The position numbers were made by a program, and so were the translations under genes. This document shows positions 37,291 to 53,899 of a stretch of DNA of 64,000 nt, one piece after another. Every line of letters begins with the position of its first letter. The stretch's first letter is position 1. The notes below the pieces were generated by a model. The model saw nothing but the letters and a program-made list of their open reading frames with translations. It was not told where the DNA came from and ran no database searches. The stretch is from Adiantum capillus-veneris (taxonomy: Eukaryota > Streptophyta > Polypodiopsida > Polypodiales > Pteridaceae), in the NCBI GenBank assembly GCA_014529385.2, contig CM043947.1, positions 104,499,811 through 104,563,810 on the forward strand. The letters run 5' to 3'.

Positions 37291-40200
37291 GTGGTGGTCC
37301 AAGTGTAGGTGATGGGGGGGGGGGGGGGGGGGGAGGGTGTCCCCTGCCCCCAGTCGTACCTAGCTGGGTATGTGGTGTTTCATGGGCATAAGCTCTTGAT
37401 GTTATACATTGCATGAAAAACTTTGAAAGCTCTCACATGTTATGAGATATTTAGGCTCTCCATCTCCGAGGTGCATTTAAGCATGAGGTTCCTCTTCCCA
37501 AGATGATTTCAGCTAGCAGTTTTACATCAATCAGTAATTAGCATTTTTCTAGGCAAGCAAATATTCTTGTAGGTTTTTTGTCACAAGATTCCCCATTTCC
37601 ACCTGCCTTTTTGCTTCCTCCATTGGCGATCATCTGGTGGCTGCTAGCGCTAACCATTTATGGACATTTTCTCATGGAAAACCTCCTCCTTCCATTAGCG
37701 TTTTTGGCTGCCATCTACGTTTTTGGACAGTTGTTGCATTTTTGCAGTAGAGGGGGCACCCCTGATCTTTGCCCACCTGGATCTTGCCTATGACACACGG
37801 CCTTGCATCCGATTCATTGCCAGTCAAAGTCCCCTTTAGATTTCATCCATATACCACTGTTATTCTTTCTTTGTTTTCAGCCCACTTGAGTGTGTGCCAT
37901 TGATTCCCCACACCCTTTGCACCGCTCCAGACCCTGTCGAGAGCGTACGAGCACGCTGAAACTTGCTAGACAGTAGCATTCTTATCACGTCATAGTTGTG
38001 GTTTTGGGTGGAAAGCAGCCACATGGCTTTTGTTTATCATAGAGGATGAAGTTACCTACTGCCAGGACACCATCCGATGGTGGTCCGTGCGGTCTCTCTA
38101 TGACTGTTGTAGTACATAGTATCTTCGACATCGGCTTGATTATCTACGGGCATATGCTCCTTGGGATATCCATTCATTCCAGATATCATTTGGCGGTTCA
38201 CACTCTAGAGGGGTATATGGGATTTCGACATTCCCAGAGAAGACACCCCCATCTTGGGTGGATAGACACTTACCACTTGACCTCAACACGTCTAACTACT
38301 TGCCTACATAGAGCATCTACATGGACTTAGGGAGAGGATCTTGGATATCTTCTTGGACAAATTCATTGTTTGGATCTACAGACTGGAGTGGGACTTCAGT
38401 GATTTGAACTCTCTTGGAGAGTTTACCCGCGAGATGCAAGAGATCAAGCATCCCACAACTACATCCGGAGTCACCCGGAGCTTGGCTTGGATGGTAGTGA
38501 AATTTCTCTTCTACACTCCTGGTCATTTGGATTGGTACCTTCAGATTTGCTTACACTCACCCTTAGTAACCTTACAATAGACTGATCCCCCAACTTGGGC
38601 ACTAGGCCACTCCCAGCTCATTCACATTGAGAGCTGCATCGTGATGCGGTTTGGTGGTGTTGTTGGCGCGTATTCTATTTTGGTTGACACCAGAGGATTG
38701 GAGATAGGAGATATAGGCAATATGACACATACATATTTTTTTGGCCTTTTCTCTTCTCACAAGATATTCACAGTGCAGACTGCTCAGTCTGGCTTCCCTT
38801 CTTCATACAAGATGATTATGGTGCAGAAAACTTGGTTTGACCACACCCCTTCTCAAAGGCCTTTCACAACACATATTGCTCAGTTCGGCTTTTCCCTCGT
38901 CTTGGATTATCTACTAACAAGACACCTTCTGGTGGTGGTTCGTGCAGCCTCCTGGTGACTTCTGTTGTATCTTATGATAGCTTCTACATTGCAAATTGTT
39001 TAGTTTGGCTTTCCTTGATTTGGAGGATGTTTACAATGGAGATTGCTACATTTGGCCTTCCTGGAGTTTTACACAGCTTAGCCACTTGGTGACACTTGGT
39101 TGCAGGTTCATGCATTGAAAGGCTTCTCGTAATTCTCATGAAATTTCTTGGGATTTCCCATTTTCTCCAAACTATTTTGACTACAGATACCAATGATCCT
39201 ACTGGGTAGGATACTTACAGGTCTATTAACACTTCTTTGACGACAAGCAGTTGTTTTCACACTCAACTTGGTACCTTCTCGTGGTATCTTCACACTGTAT
39301 CGACGGAGTATAGTAGTTTGCTACACTGCTTGTGATGACATCTTTCCATGGAGGTTTCTTGGCGGTCGAGACACCCCAAAATTCTGCTACACTCGCGGAG
39401 TTCAACGGAGTAGTCCTTTAGTGGACATCTTCATCATTTTCCTCACATATTCGGCTTCATGTGGTTTGTTCAACATCAGGTGCTAATGTTAGACTTACAC
39501 CACTCTGCTGCTTCATACGTCCAGGGAATACATGTACGGCTAGTATGTCTCTAGCCTAGCCACCCATAGTCTCGGTTCATTATGGTCCTTGATTATGGTC
39601 CGACCGCATAAGTTTGGGGCCGGCCGCCTACCTTTGTCCGGGTGCCCTCATATATTTCCATATATTATTTTCTTGTTGGTTCGTGGGCATTTTCTAGAAA
39701 TTTCCCCTACCTCCCCTTGGACACCTAATTATGGGGCCAGGGACTTCCACAAATCATAAATCTCATCTGATTGTATTGGGTCTTCTGCTCTATTGGTCAT
39801 GGGGGGCTGATTTCCCCCTCTTCACCATATCTTGAGTTTGTGATCTACTGTATCTGTCCTCTCTCACGCTTCCACACACACACACACTCTCACAAGTAGC
39901 TCACACTTACTTCAAGAGAATTTGAACAAGTGTGTTTGTGTGTATGCCCACTAGCCTACAAGACAAGTCAAAAGAGAGGGGAGGGGGTTCAAGATAGCAA
40001 TGGGGACACGTGATAGATCATGCACTTAGTTGAATTTTGAGTGTTTACTTCTCCTATTGGTCCATGTAGTAAGCATTCCATATGAAGTTTTAACAAGTGT
40101 CCAAGACGAAAAAAGAGAGGGGCTCGTGGGGTTCTCATGTATGCTCTCTTTGTCACAAACTGGTGATGTGGCTGTTGGCTGCTCAGTACACACATACCCT

Positions 40201-40773
40201 CTCTTGAAACCCCCACCCTCTGTGATGTTGAAGTGGCAGGCACCAAACAGACAGACCTGCAATTCGCGGTGCAGATCATAGAAATCCATACTGATGACGT
40301 GGCAATAGTGTACGGCAGCTTTTCGTAGATTTTGGCCACTCAAATGGAAGGCTTGCTTTATGCTTAGATGAGAAAACTTCTAAATCTTGCTCCATTGATA
40401 TAGAGAACTAATCGTAAGTGTGTTTCTCATTGTTGAGACTGGTCCAACCACTATGGACTCTAACTATCAATTGTTATAGAATCTCATTAAGACATCATCC
40501 AAAGTCCTTGGGAATAGAGGATGTAAGGAGGCTTCCGATTGCTTTGGCACGTTTATCACTTAAGAAGATTTATGTAAAGCGATTTTGCAAATGTTCCATT
40601 GTACTCATACTTGTAAAGACTACTCAAGGTAGAAAGAAGTAATCTTGTTTTGGATAATTGTATTGATTAAGTCTTTCATGCCGATGTTAAATTCCAATAT
40701 TTTAGAATACAGGTTCATGATTGATCCCATGGACATATTTTAGACGTTCACTTCAAGGTATGAAGACTTAACT
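37291..40773. other. no supported gene; G20 run and diverged internal repeats
   Basis: The stretch begins with a run of 20 G (37314-37333). Diverged direct repeats occur, for example about 38065-38125 and 38920-38990 (GGTGGTYCGTGCRGYCTC core), and CTCAGTYYGGCTT repeats at 38785-38890. Composition and repeats suggest part of an LTR element, but no coding or ends were recognised. Confidence 0.4.
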
Positions 40774-40879
40774 TGTAGGAGCTATATATATACTTTTCTA
40801 TATATAGCAACCAAGCCCGACGTCCCCATTATATAAACACACCTAGTGTGTCAATTCTACACACTTTGGGATTGCAAGT

Positions 40880-40927
<48 letters not shown>

Positions 40928-42945
40928 CATTTTTCTCAACATGGTGTGAGAGGGGTGGCCATATAGGCAGAATCAACTAACATGTAGATGTTCATTGTTG
41001 CAAGGAAGATGCCTAAAGTGTTCAATTTGCTTCAACAATGTTAATATCATCCTCTTTTTTGTATCGCTTATTCCTACTTAAGAGAGAGTATTAGTTTCAT
41101 GATTTTGTTAGTTTTCTACTCTTTAGACAATAAAATAGAGGTTGAGTTAGCATCGTTGTCCATTTTCTTGCTTTCTTGCCTTTGCTTTCTTTAGCAAAAT
41201 GATTATATGATACAAGGTCTAAATTAGAGCTAGGCTCTTGGATCTATATTTGTTTTTCTTGCTCATGTTTTTTGCTAATCTATCTCATATAATATTATTG
41301 TTCAGCTGCTTACATACTCTTGAAATTAAAATCCTTTTTAGATTTGTTAGTATGATGATTTTGCAAGTTTTGATGACCATTGTTTCATACTATACTTTGT
41401 CTTGCTTGTAGATTTAGTGTTATATTTTGTAAATTGTGAGAAGTAAATTGCAGTGATTCCTCTTTATGTACTACCTTAAATCATGATTCTTTGTTGGCTT
41501 TTCATAATAGTGGCATAATAGGTAGTCACATTTGCACAATTCTCATGTTTTTTCCCAAGTGTGAGACTTTATATAGCTTTGATCTTAGAGCAACTACAGT
41601 CTATGTTGTTTTCAGTCACCATTCTGGTGATGATATGGTGCCAATGAGAACTATTCAAGAGAATTGTTTTTATTATTCAGTCATGGTTTGATAGGTTTAA
41701 CAATCGTAAATGGAACATCTAGCCTTTTGATGACACACACTTATTGTGCTTCTAAACTTGGTCTTAGAAAGGATTTTGTAGATATTGCGTTAACATTATG
41801 GTGATTCTAAGTCTCATGTTTTTGTAATGAAAGAATTTAATTATTGGCATCAATCAACTTGTTCTAGCATAGCTGGTAATGATGAATGTCTCTTGTATTT
41901 AAGCTCTTTTTGCTCTTTATTGCTAATAAATCACATATAGTTTTTGAAGAGTTTGGTGATCTCTACCGCCAACAACAATTGTACATTTGGTAATGCAGGT
42001 CATATATTTTGCAGAGCTCAGTACTCTACTATTGGTAAAGAAAATTGTATATCTTGTAGAACTTGGTGCTCTATTATTTGTAACAAACATCATACATCTT
42101 ATAGAGCTTGGTGCCCTATTATTGTTCACGATGATCATATTCTTTACAGAGCTTGGTGATTTCCTATGGTGGTAAAGATCGTATGTTTTGCAAAGCTTGG
42201 TGCTCTAGTACTATTCACAATGTGATCATCCAATTTGTAGAGCTTAGTGCTCTATAGCTAGTGACAAAGATAATATATCTTCTAGAGTTCGGTGCTCTCT
42301 TACTAGCCATTATGATTGTATATTTTGCATATCTCAATGGTCTATTTCTCATAAAACAAAGTCAGTTTGTTTTTACATGTGCACATATAAAATGCATCCG
42401 GTGTTGGTTATGTTAAGTAGCTCTATGTTCTCTAAAGGGCAACATGGTGAACCGTCTCTGTTGATATTTTATTGTGGTTATTTCTAACGTTAAATTTTTC
42501 ACATCTTCTTGAGTTTTACATTTTTTAAAGGCCAAACCTTATGGAAGAAATACCTATTGGGGCTTAAAGGCTTTGGATCCCAAATATATAGTTGTGTTAA
42601 CATTTGTGTGCCCACAATTATGAAGATTTATTGTCCAAAGACCTTAAAGATCACACTCTAAAAGAGGTGATGTAGCTCCTCCAACATATATTATGTAAAC
42701 ATTTATTGAATTTTTAATAGAGTGATTTTTAGTGTTGTGTGTTTTCTCCTTGAGACCCCAAGGGTTTTTTAACCCATAGTTACAAACCTTGCTATACATA
42801 GAATCCTAACCCTAGGTCCCCACGACATATATACATCTAGTGAGTTAGCTCTACATACTTTGGGCCTGCAAAGTTGGTGTATGTTCTCTCTCTCTCTCTT
42901 CTTCTAGGTCTCGCTCTCTTGTCTATCAATCTTCTCAGCATACCT
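40774..42945 (+). mobile_element. non-autonomous LTR retroelement, family A (plus copy)
   Basis: A 168-bp LTR (40774-40941, TGTAGG...CAACA) is followed by a drifted PBS (TGGTGTGAGAGG, 40942-40953). The internal region ends with sequence like the 3' internal end of the 12507 element (GATGTAGCTCCTC ... CCAAGGGTTTTTT at about 42669-42770). A related second LTR follows (about 42785-42945, sharing TACTTTGGG and the CT tract). The interior contains a 45-bp tandem array instead of genes. The second LTR boundaries are approximate. Confidence 0.65.
41990..42345 (+). repeat. 45-bp tandem repeat, about 8 diverged copies
   Basis: Units start GAGCTTGGTGCTCTA and recur every ~45 bp. Since 45 is divisible by three, part of the array reads as a 15-residue repeat (HTSYRAWCPIIVHDD). 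Divergence is high and stops occur, so translation is unlikely now. The first unit's flank is shared with the inverted copy at 50885-50975. Confidence 0.8.
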
Positions 42946-45612
<2,667 letters not shown>

Positions 45613-45921
45613 TCTTGATGGAAACATAATCATACACAACTGCCATGCTAGCGACAACTTAATCGGAGAGTAAGTGAAGGCCATAGTGGTGACCATTTCT
45701 TGGCCCTGCATTCATAAGCAAAAGCTCCTAAGCCTATTGAGACACTCCTTTTTGGTGTCATACCTGTTGCAAATGGTGCATGTTGCCATGGTGTCCGACT
45801 TTTCCTTCGCAAGCAGCCACTCCCATAGCTCTATGTATGTCAAGCCTCTCTTCTCCAGATAAGGGTTCTTGCATGTGCCTTGTTGGCTAGAGCTGAGAGG
45901 GAGACCATGAGAGAATTTGAT

Positions 45922-45953
<32 letters not shown>

Positions 45954-47216
45954 TCTCATGCAGCCACCATGAAAATAGCATGCAGGGTCTTTCCCCACTC
46001 CTCCATAGCTCTCCCCTCCTTTGATACCAATGAAAGAACAAAGGGTGGACTAGCATCTCGTTCTCCTCCCAACCTCCCTACTTATAGACCTTGGCCCTTG
46101 CAAGTAGGACCACTTAACTTATGCCTGGCCCTCGGCTCCTAGCCACACTGAGCTATTTAGTCCCTAGGGTTTGGCCTGCTTCCAAGTACTACCATTGGCC
46201 TGACATGGAGAGGTAGCTACCACTATCTTTTTTATGTTTAGCATTATAGTGTTTTTATATTGGTAGCTACCACTATGATTTTCATGCTTATCAAAATCAT
46301 AGCTACCACTATGGATTTCATGTTTAACAACATTATAATATTTTTATAATGGTAGCTACAAGTTTTGCATGGTAGTACATGTACACTAGTAGCATAAATT
46401 GTCAGCTTGGTACCTACCACTAGTGTTCAAGAAGCATATGTGCAATAATATTATGTATGCCAGTTTCCTTGGAGCTCACAAATTTTCAAGAAAATACATA
46501 AGGATACACTAAATGCTAGTTGAGATTATTGTGTGCATTAAAAAAGTGTAGTTTACAGAGTCCTGTGGTGTACCTTACTAGCTCTCCAAGTTTGAAAATA
46601 ACATCCCTGACTTTCTTGTCCCGACCTATGCACATTAGGAAAATTTTGGACTAAAAAGTGGGCCTTGTAAGAATTGTTGATTTGGCATATCTTTTAAAAA
46701 GTGGGGATCGGTAATTTTTTTGCAAATAAGATCCAAATTTGTCGGAGGTTGGATATTTCAAATCTACTCTTCAAATGCTATCTATTGATATATAGCATGC
46801 ATGTATCGGACATTGCCTTCATGTACATCTAGAAAAAGGTGATTTTAGATTACCGTAACGGTAACAAAACCTGGCTGATTGAAAAAAAATGGCATAACTT
46901 TCATAGAAGTCATCCAAACTTTATTGACCTTGTCTCTTTAGAATCTATTTTTCAAGAACTTTCCAATGATAGGTCATATCATGGGGTTCTAAGCAATATT
47001 TAGAGGGGTCTACCGGGTTGCTTTCTTTTTTACAACTTTAATGATGTGGCACTCTTAAAAGGCCCAAAAATGAGTTCAAAATTTTCCTAATGCATACTCA
47101 CCGCACCAGAATGAACTACAATATAAATAAGGGGAAGGGGGAGTGAGAGAAAGTCATACACATAAACTATAGATAGAATAGGGAGAGGGACATTAATTGA
47201 AGAATCTTTTGCAATC
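45613..47216. other. no supported gene; GGTAGCTACC palindrome cluster
   Basis: No coding recognised. 46210-46360 holds four copies of TAGCTACC with inverted neighbours (CACTATGATTTT / AAAATCATAG), forming short hairpins. Confidence 0.45.
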
Positions 47217-48774
47217 ATGGGACTTCAACCTACACGATTGAACGCTTCCAACTTCTTTGATTCTGTGAAATCTCCCTTTAACAACCTCATGTATCCTGTT
47301 GGTGTGCGAATAGAAGCAATGGTACCCTTCACTTTGTCTAATTCTTCTTTGGCTAGCAGCCATGGTGATTTAGGAAGCACAATCTTTCCATTGGGGGCAT
47401 GATGTAGAGTAGTAGAGGTGGGGATACGTTTCAAGATCCTCAAATCCTCCCTCGTACCCAATGAGTCTTTCTTGCCAATAATGTGGTCCCATAGTGTTTC
47501 GGCTACATTCTTGAATTTTTGCATGGGATCCAAGAGGTGTTGTATTTTTAAGTCCTTCCAACATGGAAGCCTTAAAAATATGGAATACCTTGACATACCT
47601 TTTGGTGGAGTACATGAAGTCCGATTGTTGGTGTAGTGATCTTCCCAAATGATTGTGCAACTCTTCATCGTGAGTTTTAGAGGTGTCTTCCCATTTGTTG
47701 GAGACTTGTGCTTGCTATGACCTTGGGTTAAGAAACAATCATTTTTTGGATAGATTACCTTATGCAAGGCATCATGCCTCTCTGTCACCAACGATGGCTA
47801 GCAAGTAGGACATGTGTTGTGACCCTTTGTGGACAACCCTGTATACATATCATATCGTTCCAGAGAGACAAAACTAAAGGGAGTGAGAGATGGAGAAGGG
47901 AGATACCAAAAATCTCTCGAAGCCAAGGATGGTCGTGCATAGTCCACATAATGATTACCCTCTCAATGGTCCTTCCCCCCCCCCCCCCCCCTTGCAAGTG
48001 AGACATCTACAATAGGAATGCCTCTCCATAACCACTCAAGATCGTTGATGAGGGGCTCGAGGTAGACGTCAATATTTGAAACTTTCTACTTCCCTGACAC
48101 AAGCAAGGAGAGAAGTATATTTTTCTTCTTGGTTGTCTCTCGTGGTGGAATATTATAGTTGACGATCACCACATGCCAAGTGCTCTATGAAGTAGACCTA
48201 GTGTCAAAGGGGTTGACACCATCACTTGCTAACCGAAGCCTCAAGTGTCAAAGCTCCAACCCAAACTCTCTCCATTGAGTTTTGATGTGCCTCCATGTAG
48301 TTGCATCAATAGGGACACACATCATTCCATCAATTGAGTGCTGTGGTTGGCGTGCCACGCGAGAAGCTCCACAATAGACCTGCTTTTAAACATGCATTGA
48401 ATGCAAGGAATGAAAGAAAAATGTCTCAATACCTTGTAGGGTAGGTGCACCCCACTCACTCCGATCTTGTATTGTGCTTCCACGCACATGGGACATGAGG
48501 TAGCATGTGCGTGTTCATTGCGGTATAGTATGAAATTGTTGACCCACACATGGATGCGCTCATACTCCATTCCAAGTGTAGTGACATACAATCTAGCTTG
48601 ATGATCTGGATGCATGTGGTGATCTTTTGGAAACATTTTGCCCATCAAACTACAACAAACAGGAAAATTAATACAATTCCAACGAGGCGACACCATAAAG
48701 CAAGAGAGATATATAAAAACCCATGTTTCAAACTTACCCAAGGAGTGCATCGTCACTTGCATTGCCCCAACCAA
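47217..48774 (-). pseudogene. CACTA (En/Spm) transposase, TNP2-type, broken
   Basis: Three minus-strand parts follow TNP2 order: 48774-48322 with RIHVWVNNFILYRNEHAHAT and a CPMC zinc-type motif; about 48250-48000 with SDGVNPFDTRSTSSSTWHVV and YLEPLINDLEWLW; and 47791-47217 with LPCWKDLKIQHLLDPMQKFK and RTPTGYMRLLKGDF. These match the conserved plant tnp2 blocks (ILYR..Y, DGFNPF..MSTSYSTWPV, LPYWKDL..RHNLDVMH). The transposase cuts and pastes elements with CACTA ends. A C-run (about 47976-47990) and frameshifts break it. No CACTA terminal repeats were found. Confidence 0.85.
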
Positions 48775-49022
48775 ATTTCACTTGCAAGTTGAGGACTACC
48801 AAAGATGCCCGGAGCACCTAGTATTGTGCATCATTATAAATAGGTGTTTGAGCACTCACCATCAATCTGTCCTCGATTTTCGCTTTCCGTTGAGTGCATG
48901 GCTGACAATCCTCCTTGCACCATCATGTTCATGAGCCAGTAACTCATCACACATGTCGAAAGAGAGAGAGAGAGGGGGAGAAACATAGACAGGGAAAGAG
49001 AAAGAGAGGTAAATCACCTAGG
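48775..49022. other. spacer between transposase remnant and block Q
   Basis: Contains a short GA tract (48962-48976) and no coding. Confidence 0.4.
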
Positions 49023-49486
49023 TGCATAAAAGTTCCTTTGTTGTATCCCAAGAAGCCTCAATGTAGCTACTACATTTGGTTTTATGCTTGTGGAACTCAT
49101 AAACATCATAATAATCGCCCATTTTATAAATAACTCTTTCAAGATTTTTAGTATCTTCACTGCCTTCAGAGTGTTTAGGAAACCTTCTGCTCATCATTGG
49201 AAACCTCAGGTCCTATAAATTGAATACTTAAGCCTCTCATGCTTGATGCTTCAGAATGTTGCTAATGATTTTTTCCTTTGCCTTGTTGTGAAGACCCTTT
49301 GTGCAATGCTTGAAAAACTCGATCACGTGTGCTGCAATCTTGTGGTGCTTAAATTCAAGGAAGCTAACTTGTTTAAGTCTAGCTTCCTTTTCTTTGACTC
49401 TTACACAACACGTGCACTTTCTGATTGCTTCGTACTCCTCGATTATAATGTTTTTGGTTTAGTGGCTAAAAATACTCTTCTTCTTC

Positions 49487-49579
<93 letters not shown>

Positions 49580-50470
49580 TACACATGCACACCAATCCCT
49601 GGAAAATTTTCCGGTTGAGCATGTTATGAATTCAATATTTTTTTGGGATTGGTGGCTTATCCCAAAAAAATATTGAATTCAAAATGATGGCTTATCCTTC
49701 ACAAAGATGAAACCAATGTCAAGTTGAATTGTACTAAAAATATCATAAGTTACAACTACAAACTCTGTTTTTTATTAACGGAGATTCAAATCAAAGAGCG
49801 TGAGTAGACCCAAAAAAAAATTATGTTCCATTCCACTTCCTAATTTTCCAAATTTTTGTAGAAGATGCTAAAAAATGATGCGAAGTTGAGGATGTCAAAA
49901 CATCAATAGATACTCACATTGATTAGCAACAAACACCACTCAAAACACTAATTATATACCTCTTAACGCCAATCAATTACTATTAACAAGAATCTCTCCT
50001 CAAAATAAATTTCATAGCAATTGCAAATTTTGCAAACAAACCTTATATATACATACTGTGTACCTTCGCCATGACTTTCATCTCTACACGATTGTCATTG
50101 CTTTGACACCATTAGGGATTTCATAATACGTCATCATGTTAATAATATTGAGTGATTGCATTTCAAAATACGTGATCATATTAAATGTTCACATAGCTTC
50201 TACCTAACCTATAGAAATTATCCAATTTGATAAGCCCACTGGGATGTTTTCATTTCCTGGTGGGCCCGATTGAGCATTCTTATAGTTTCTTGATGGACCC
50301 GTTGTGAAAAACACATACCCCGATGGGGTTTTTGGTGTGTTTTCACAGCACCACTTATCAGCTTTTTTATGATCACATTATTGTGATTACATGAATGTGA
50401 TAAAAAACATTGTGTCACAAGAAATTGCACGTGATTAGATGAATATATAAATCCTTGGGTCACACCATAT

Positions 50471-50550
<80 letters not shown>

Positions 50551-51440
50551 AAAAAGAGACACACCATGTACACTCGCAAAGACTGATTCATATTGAGGAC
50601 AAGTTACATATATATAGGTGAAGCCCAGTTGGGTAAAATGAGCCTGGATATATAGCTCCAACAATGTAAAGATCTTTTGTAGTTGTTGACTTGTTCTTGA
50701 ATGTTTGAATCCTTGATGGAGGATTGAATAGTTTCAATAGTGTTGAAACTAAACAGTTTCATCTATTTACATTGCAACAAACAACCCCTCTTTTAACATG
50801 TCTGAGTAAATAGGATGACCCTTATTTTAAGGTTTTTTCCAAAGTAGAATATAAAAACCCCTTATTTTAATATACAATACAATACTAAGTTTTGCAAAAT
50901 ATATGACTTGCATTACCAAATGTACAATTGTCGTTAGCCATAGAGAGCACCAAACTCTTCAAAAAATATATGAGATTTATTAGCTGTATAGAGAAAGAAG
51001 AGCTCAAATACAAGAGACATTCATCATTACCTGCTATTATAAATGAATGAAAAATGTTAGAACATGTTTCTATATCTACAAGCAGGACAAAGTATAGCAT
51101 GCAACAACGGTCATCAAAACTTGTAAAATCATTAGACAAACAAAGCTAAAAAGGATTTTAATTTTAGAAGTATGTAAGCAATTGAACAATAATAATATAT
51201 GACGCAGATGAGCAAACATCATGAGAAAAAAAAATAAAAAATCCAAGAGCCTATCTCTAAAATAGACCTTGTATCATATAATCATCTTTTTCTAAAGAAT
51301 GCAAAGGCAAAAAAGCAAGAAAATAGACAACGATGCTGACTCAACCTCTCTTTTATTGTCTAAAGAGTAGAAAACTAAGAAAATCATGAAACTAGTACTC
51401 TCTCTTTAGTAGGAATAAGAGAACAAAAAAGAGGATGATA
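49023..51440 (-). repeat. block Q: inverted copy of the compound LTR repeat
   Basis: Read on the minus strand, 51440-50885 matches 41040-42010 (inside the family A element). 50780-50664 matches the end of X, 50663-50469 is a family B LTR (AT and GA tracts), 50468-49640 matches Y, and 49640-49023 matches 45110-45612. So Q repeats P in order, with deletions. A long CT tract lies at 49491-49576. Confidence 0.75.
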
Positions 51441-52183
51441 TTAAAGACACACCATGTACACTCGCAAAGACTAATTTATATTCACGAACATTCATAGGGA
51501 GGGTATCAAAAAAGCTTATGGTTGCCTTGGCTCATGGTGCGCACCTCTAAATTTTTTGAAAATCTGATTGTTGAATTCACGTAAAAGTTTCTCTCCATCC
51601 TTAGATTTGGGAGGTAGCTTCCACCTTGCTAGTGGTTTCCTAGACACAAGTAGTAAGTCCACCTATTCATGCATATAGCCTAAAATGGTAGTTAAAAGGA
51701 AGCATAGAAAATAAAAGTGTCTTGAAAATAGAGATACACAATACTCAAGATTGGTGGCCACACTATGAACTAAAAAATGCTATTTGTTTTGGAAAATATT
51801 AATGCTAAAGAAAGAAAATTGATGGCTTATGCATCACAAAGATGAAGCCCCTGTCAAGTTCAACTGTACTTAAAAAAGCATAACTTACAACTACAAACTC
51901 TGTTTTCTGTAAACCGAGACTCAAATCAAAGAGCACGAGTAGACAAACAATATTTTCAATACTCCATTGCACTTCCTAATTTTACAAATAATAAGTAGAA
52001 TATGCTAAAAAATGATGCAAAGTTGAGGATGTCAAAACATCAATAGTTTATCACATTGAATAGCAACAAACACCACTCAAAACACTAACTATATACCTAT
52101 TAACACAAAGCAATTAATATTTACAAGAATCTCTCCTCAAAATAAAATTCATATTAATCGCAAATTTTGCAAATGAACCATAT

Positions 52184-52256
<73 letters not shown>

Positions 52257-52654
52257 GTTCCTTTACCATGACTTTCATCGCTGCGTAATTGTTATTGCTT
52301 TGACACCATAAGGGATTTCATAATATGTGATCACATTTCTAACTACGTGATCACATTAAATATTCACGTAGCTTCTACCTAACCTATAGAAATTATCCAA
52401 TTTGGTAAGCCCAGTGGGATGTCTTCATTTCCTGGTGGGACTGGTTTAGCGTTCTTATAGTTTCCCGATGGGCCCATCAAGAAAAACACATATCCTGATG
52501 GGGTTTTTGGTGGGTTTTCACATCACCACTTATCAACTTTTTTGTGATCACGCTGATTGTTATTATGTGAATGCTATAAGAAACATTGTGATCATAAGAA
52601 ATTTCACGTGATCACATGAATATTAAATCCTTGGGTGACACTTGTTGCTGAGGG

Positions 52655-52731
<77 letters not shown>

Positions 52732-53009
52732 GAGAGATGCAGGAAAAAAATAGAGAGCAACGGGCAACGCAGTAGATTCATAGAAAATCTGAGTGAAGTG
52801 AGTGCGGACTAGAGTGCGCATGTTCGATTTAGCTTGCCAATCAAGCACTTCAAGCTGTCAATCCTCACTCCAGCTATTGCGGGCTTTGTCTGTATTGAGC
52901 TCATTCCAGAGGCTTCAAACAACCTTCAATACACATGAGTCTTCCTCCCTCCTTCTAACTCAACCCCGGAGATGTTGCGAGCTCGTCTTCCTTGGGATGT
53001 TTTGAGGCG

Positions 53010-53840
53010 ATGTATGACCCTACGACTATGGTAGGTATGCTCAAGGAAACCATGAATGGGGATGATATAGTCATTGGTGACCATACTGTTAATCTAAATC
53101 CCTCTACTGTGTGGTCGTATCCATTTTCCAAGAAAATTTGTGGTACTTTGATTCACTAGGAAACTCCTCCCTATGACTGGCATTGCTAGGTTCATTTATG
53201 CAAGCTTCAAAAATCCTACAGTAGATACAATTTTTTACTATGTTTTTGGTTTGGTTGAAGTCCTTTTCATGAAGAATGATTATTAAATTGCCTTTGAATC
53301 GGCTACTACGATAGTTGTCTAGGAGGGCAGATTGTGCATGCTCTACCATGGCAGCCCATTAAGCTCATAAAGGAGGAGCTGCTTACTAAGTGCCCTGTTT
53401 GGGGTGATTCCTTGGACCTTCCCTCTTTCTTGTGGCCAAACATTGCGGACCTTGATGCATCCCTCAATGAAGTCCTCTTTGCCCCGAAAATACATTGTAG
53501 CAACAGGAACAAAGTGTACATTCTTTGGCAGACTGATAAGAGGTTTCCCTAGACCTTAGAAATCAACCTTGAGTCAGTTGGGAAGCTTGTGATTTATCTT
53601 AAGTGGAGAACCATCACCGGCGAGCTCATGCTTCCATTGTGGACATCTGGGGCACTTCTCAAAAAATTGCCAGACCATCTCAGCAACATCAACACATCTC
53701 ATCCCATCTTACCTCGGGAGAAAAACATTGGTGCCTTGTGAACATATATTTGGAAAAGCCTCTCTGGCAAGAACCCCCTCACCATCTGCTTCACCCCCCC
53801 AAACCCCTAGCTATGCATTGAATACCATATTAGAGAGTTT
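53010..53840 (+). pseudogene. LINE ORF1-like protein with CCHC zinc knuckle
   Basis: In mixed frames: TTMVGMLKETMNGDDIVIGD, VEVLFMKND (a DUF4283-type block in plant LINE ORF1), and a zinc knuckle CFHCGHLGHFSKNC (53629-53670). ORF1 binds the element RNA. Many stops and shifts. Confidence 0.7.
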
Positions 53841-53899
53841 GAGACTTTAGAGACAATTTGGGAATTATTAATGTCTTAAAGATTTGGCTTTCCTCTGTG

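Noticed and set aside
36918-37391. Glycine-rich C-terminus of the RT frame
   Set aside because: It comes from the G20 run after the breakpoint, not from the element.
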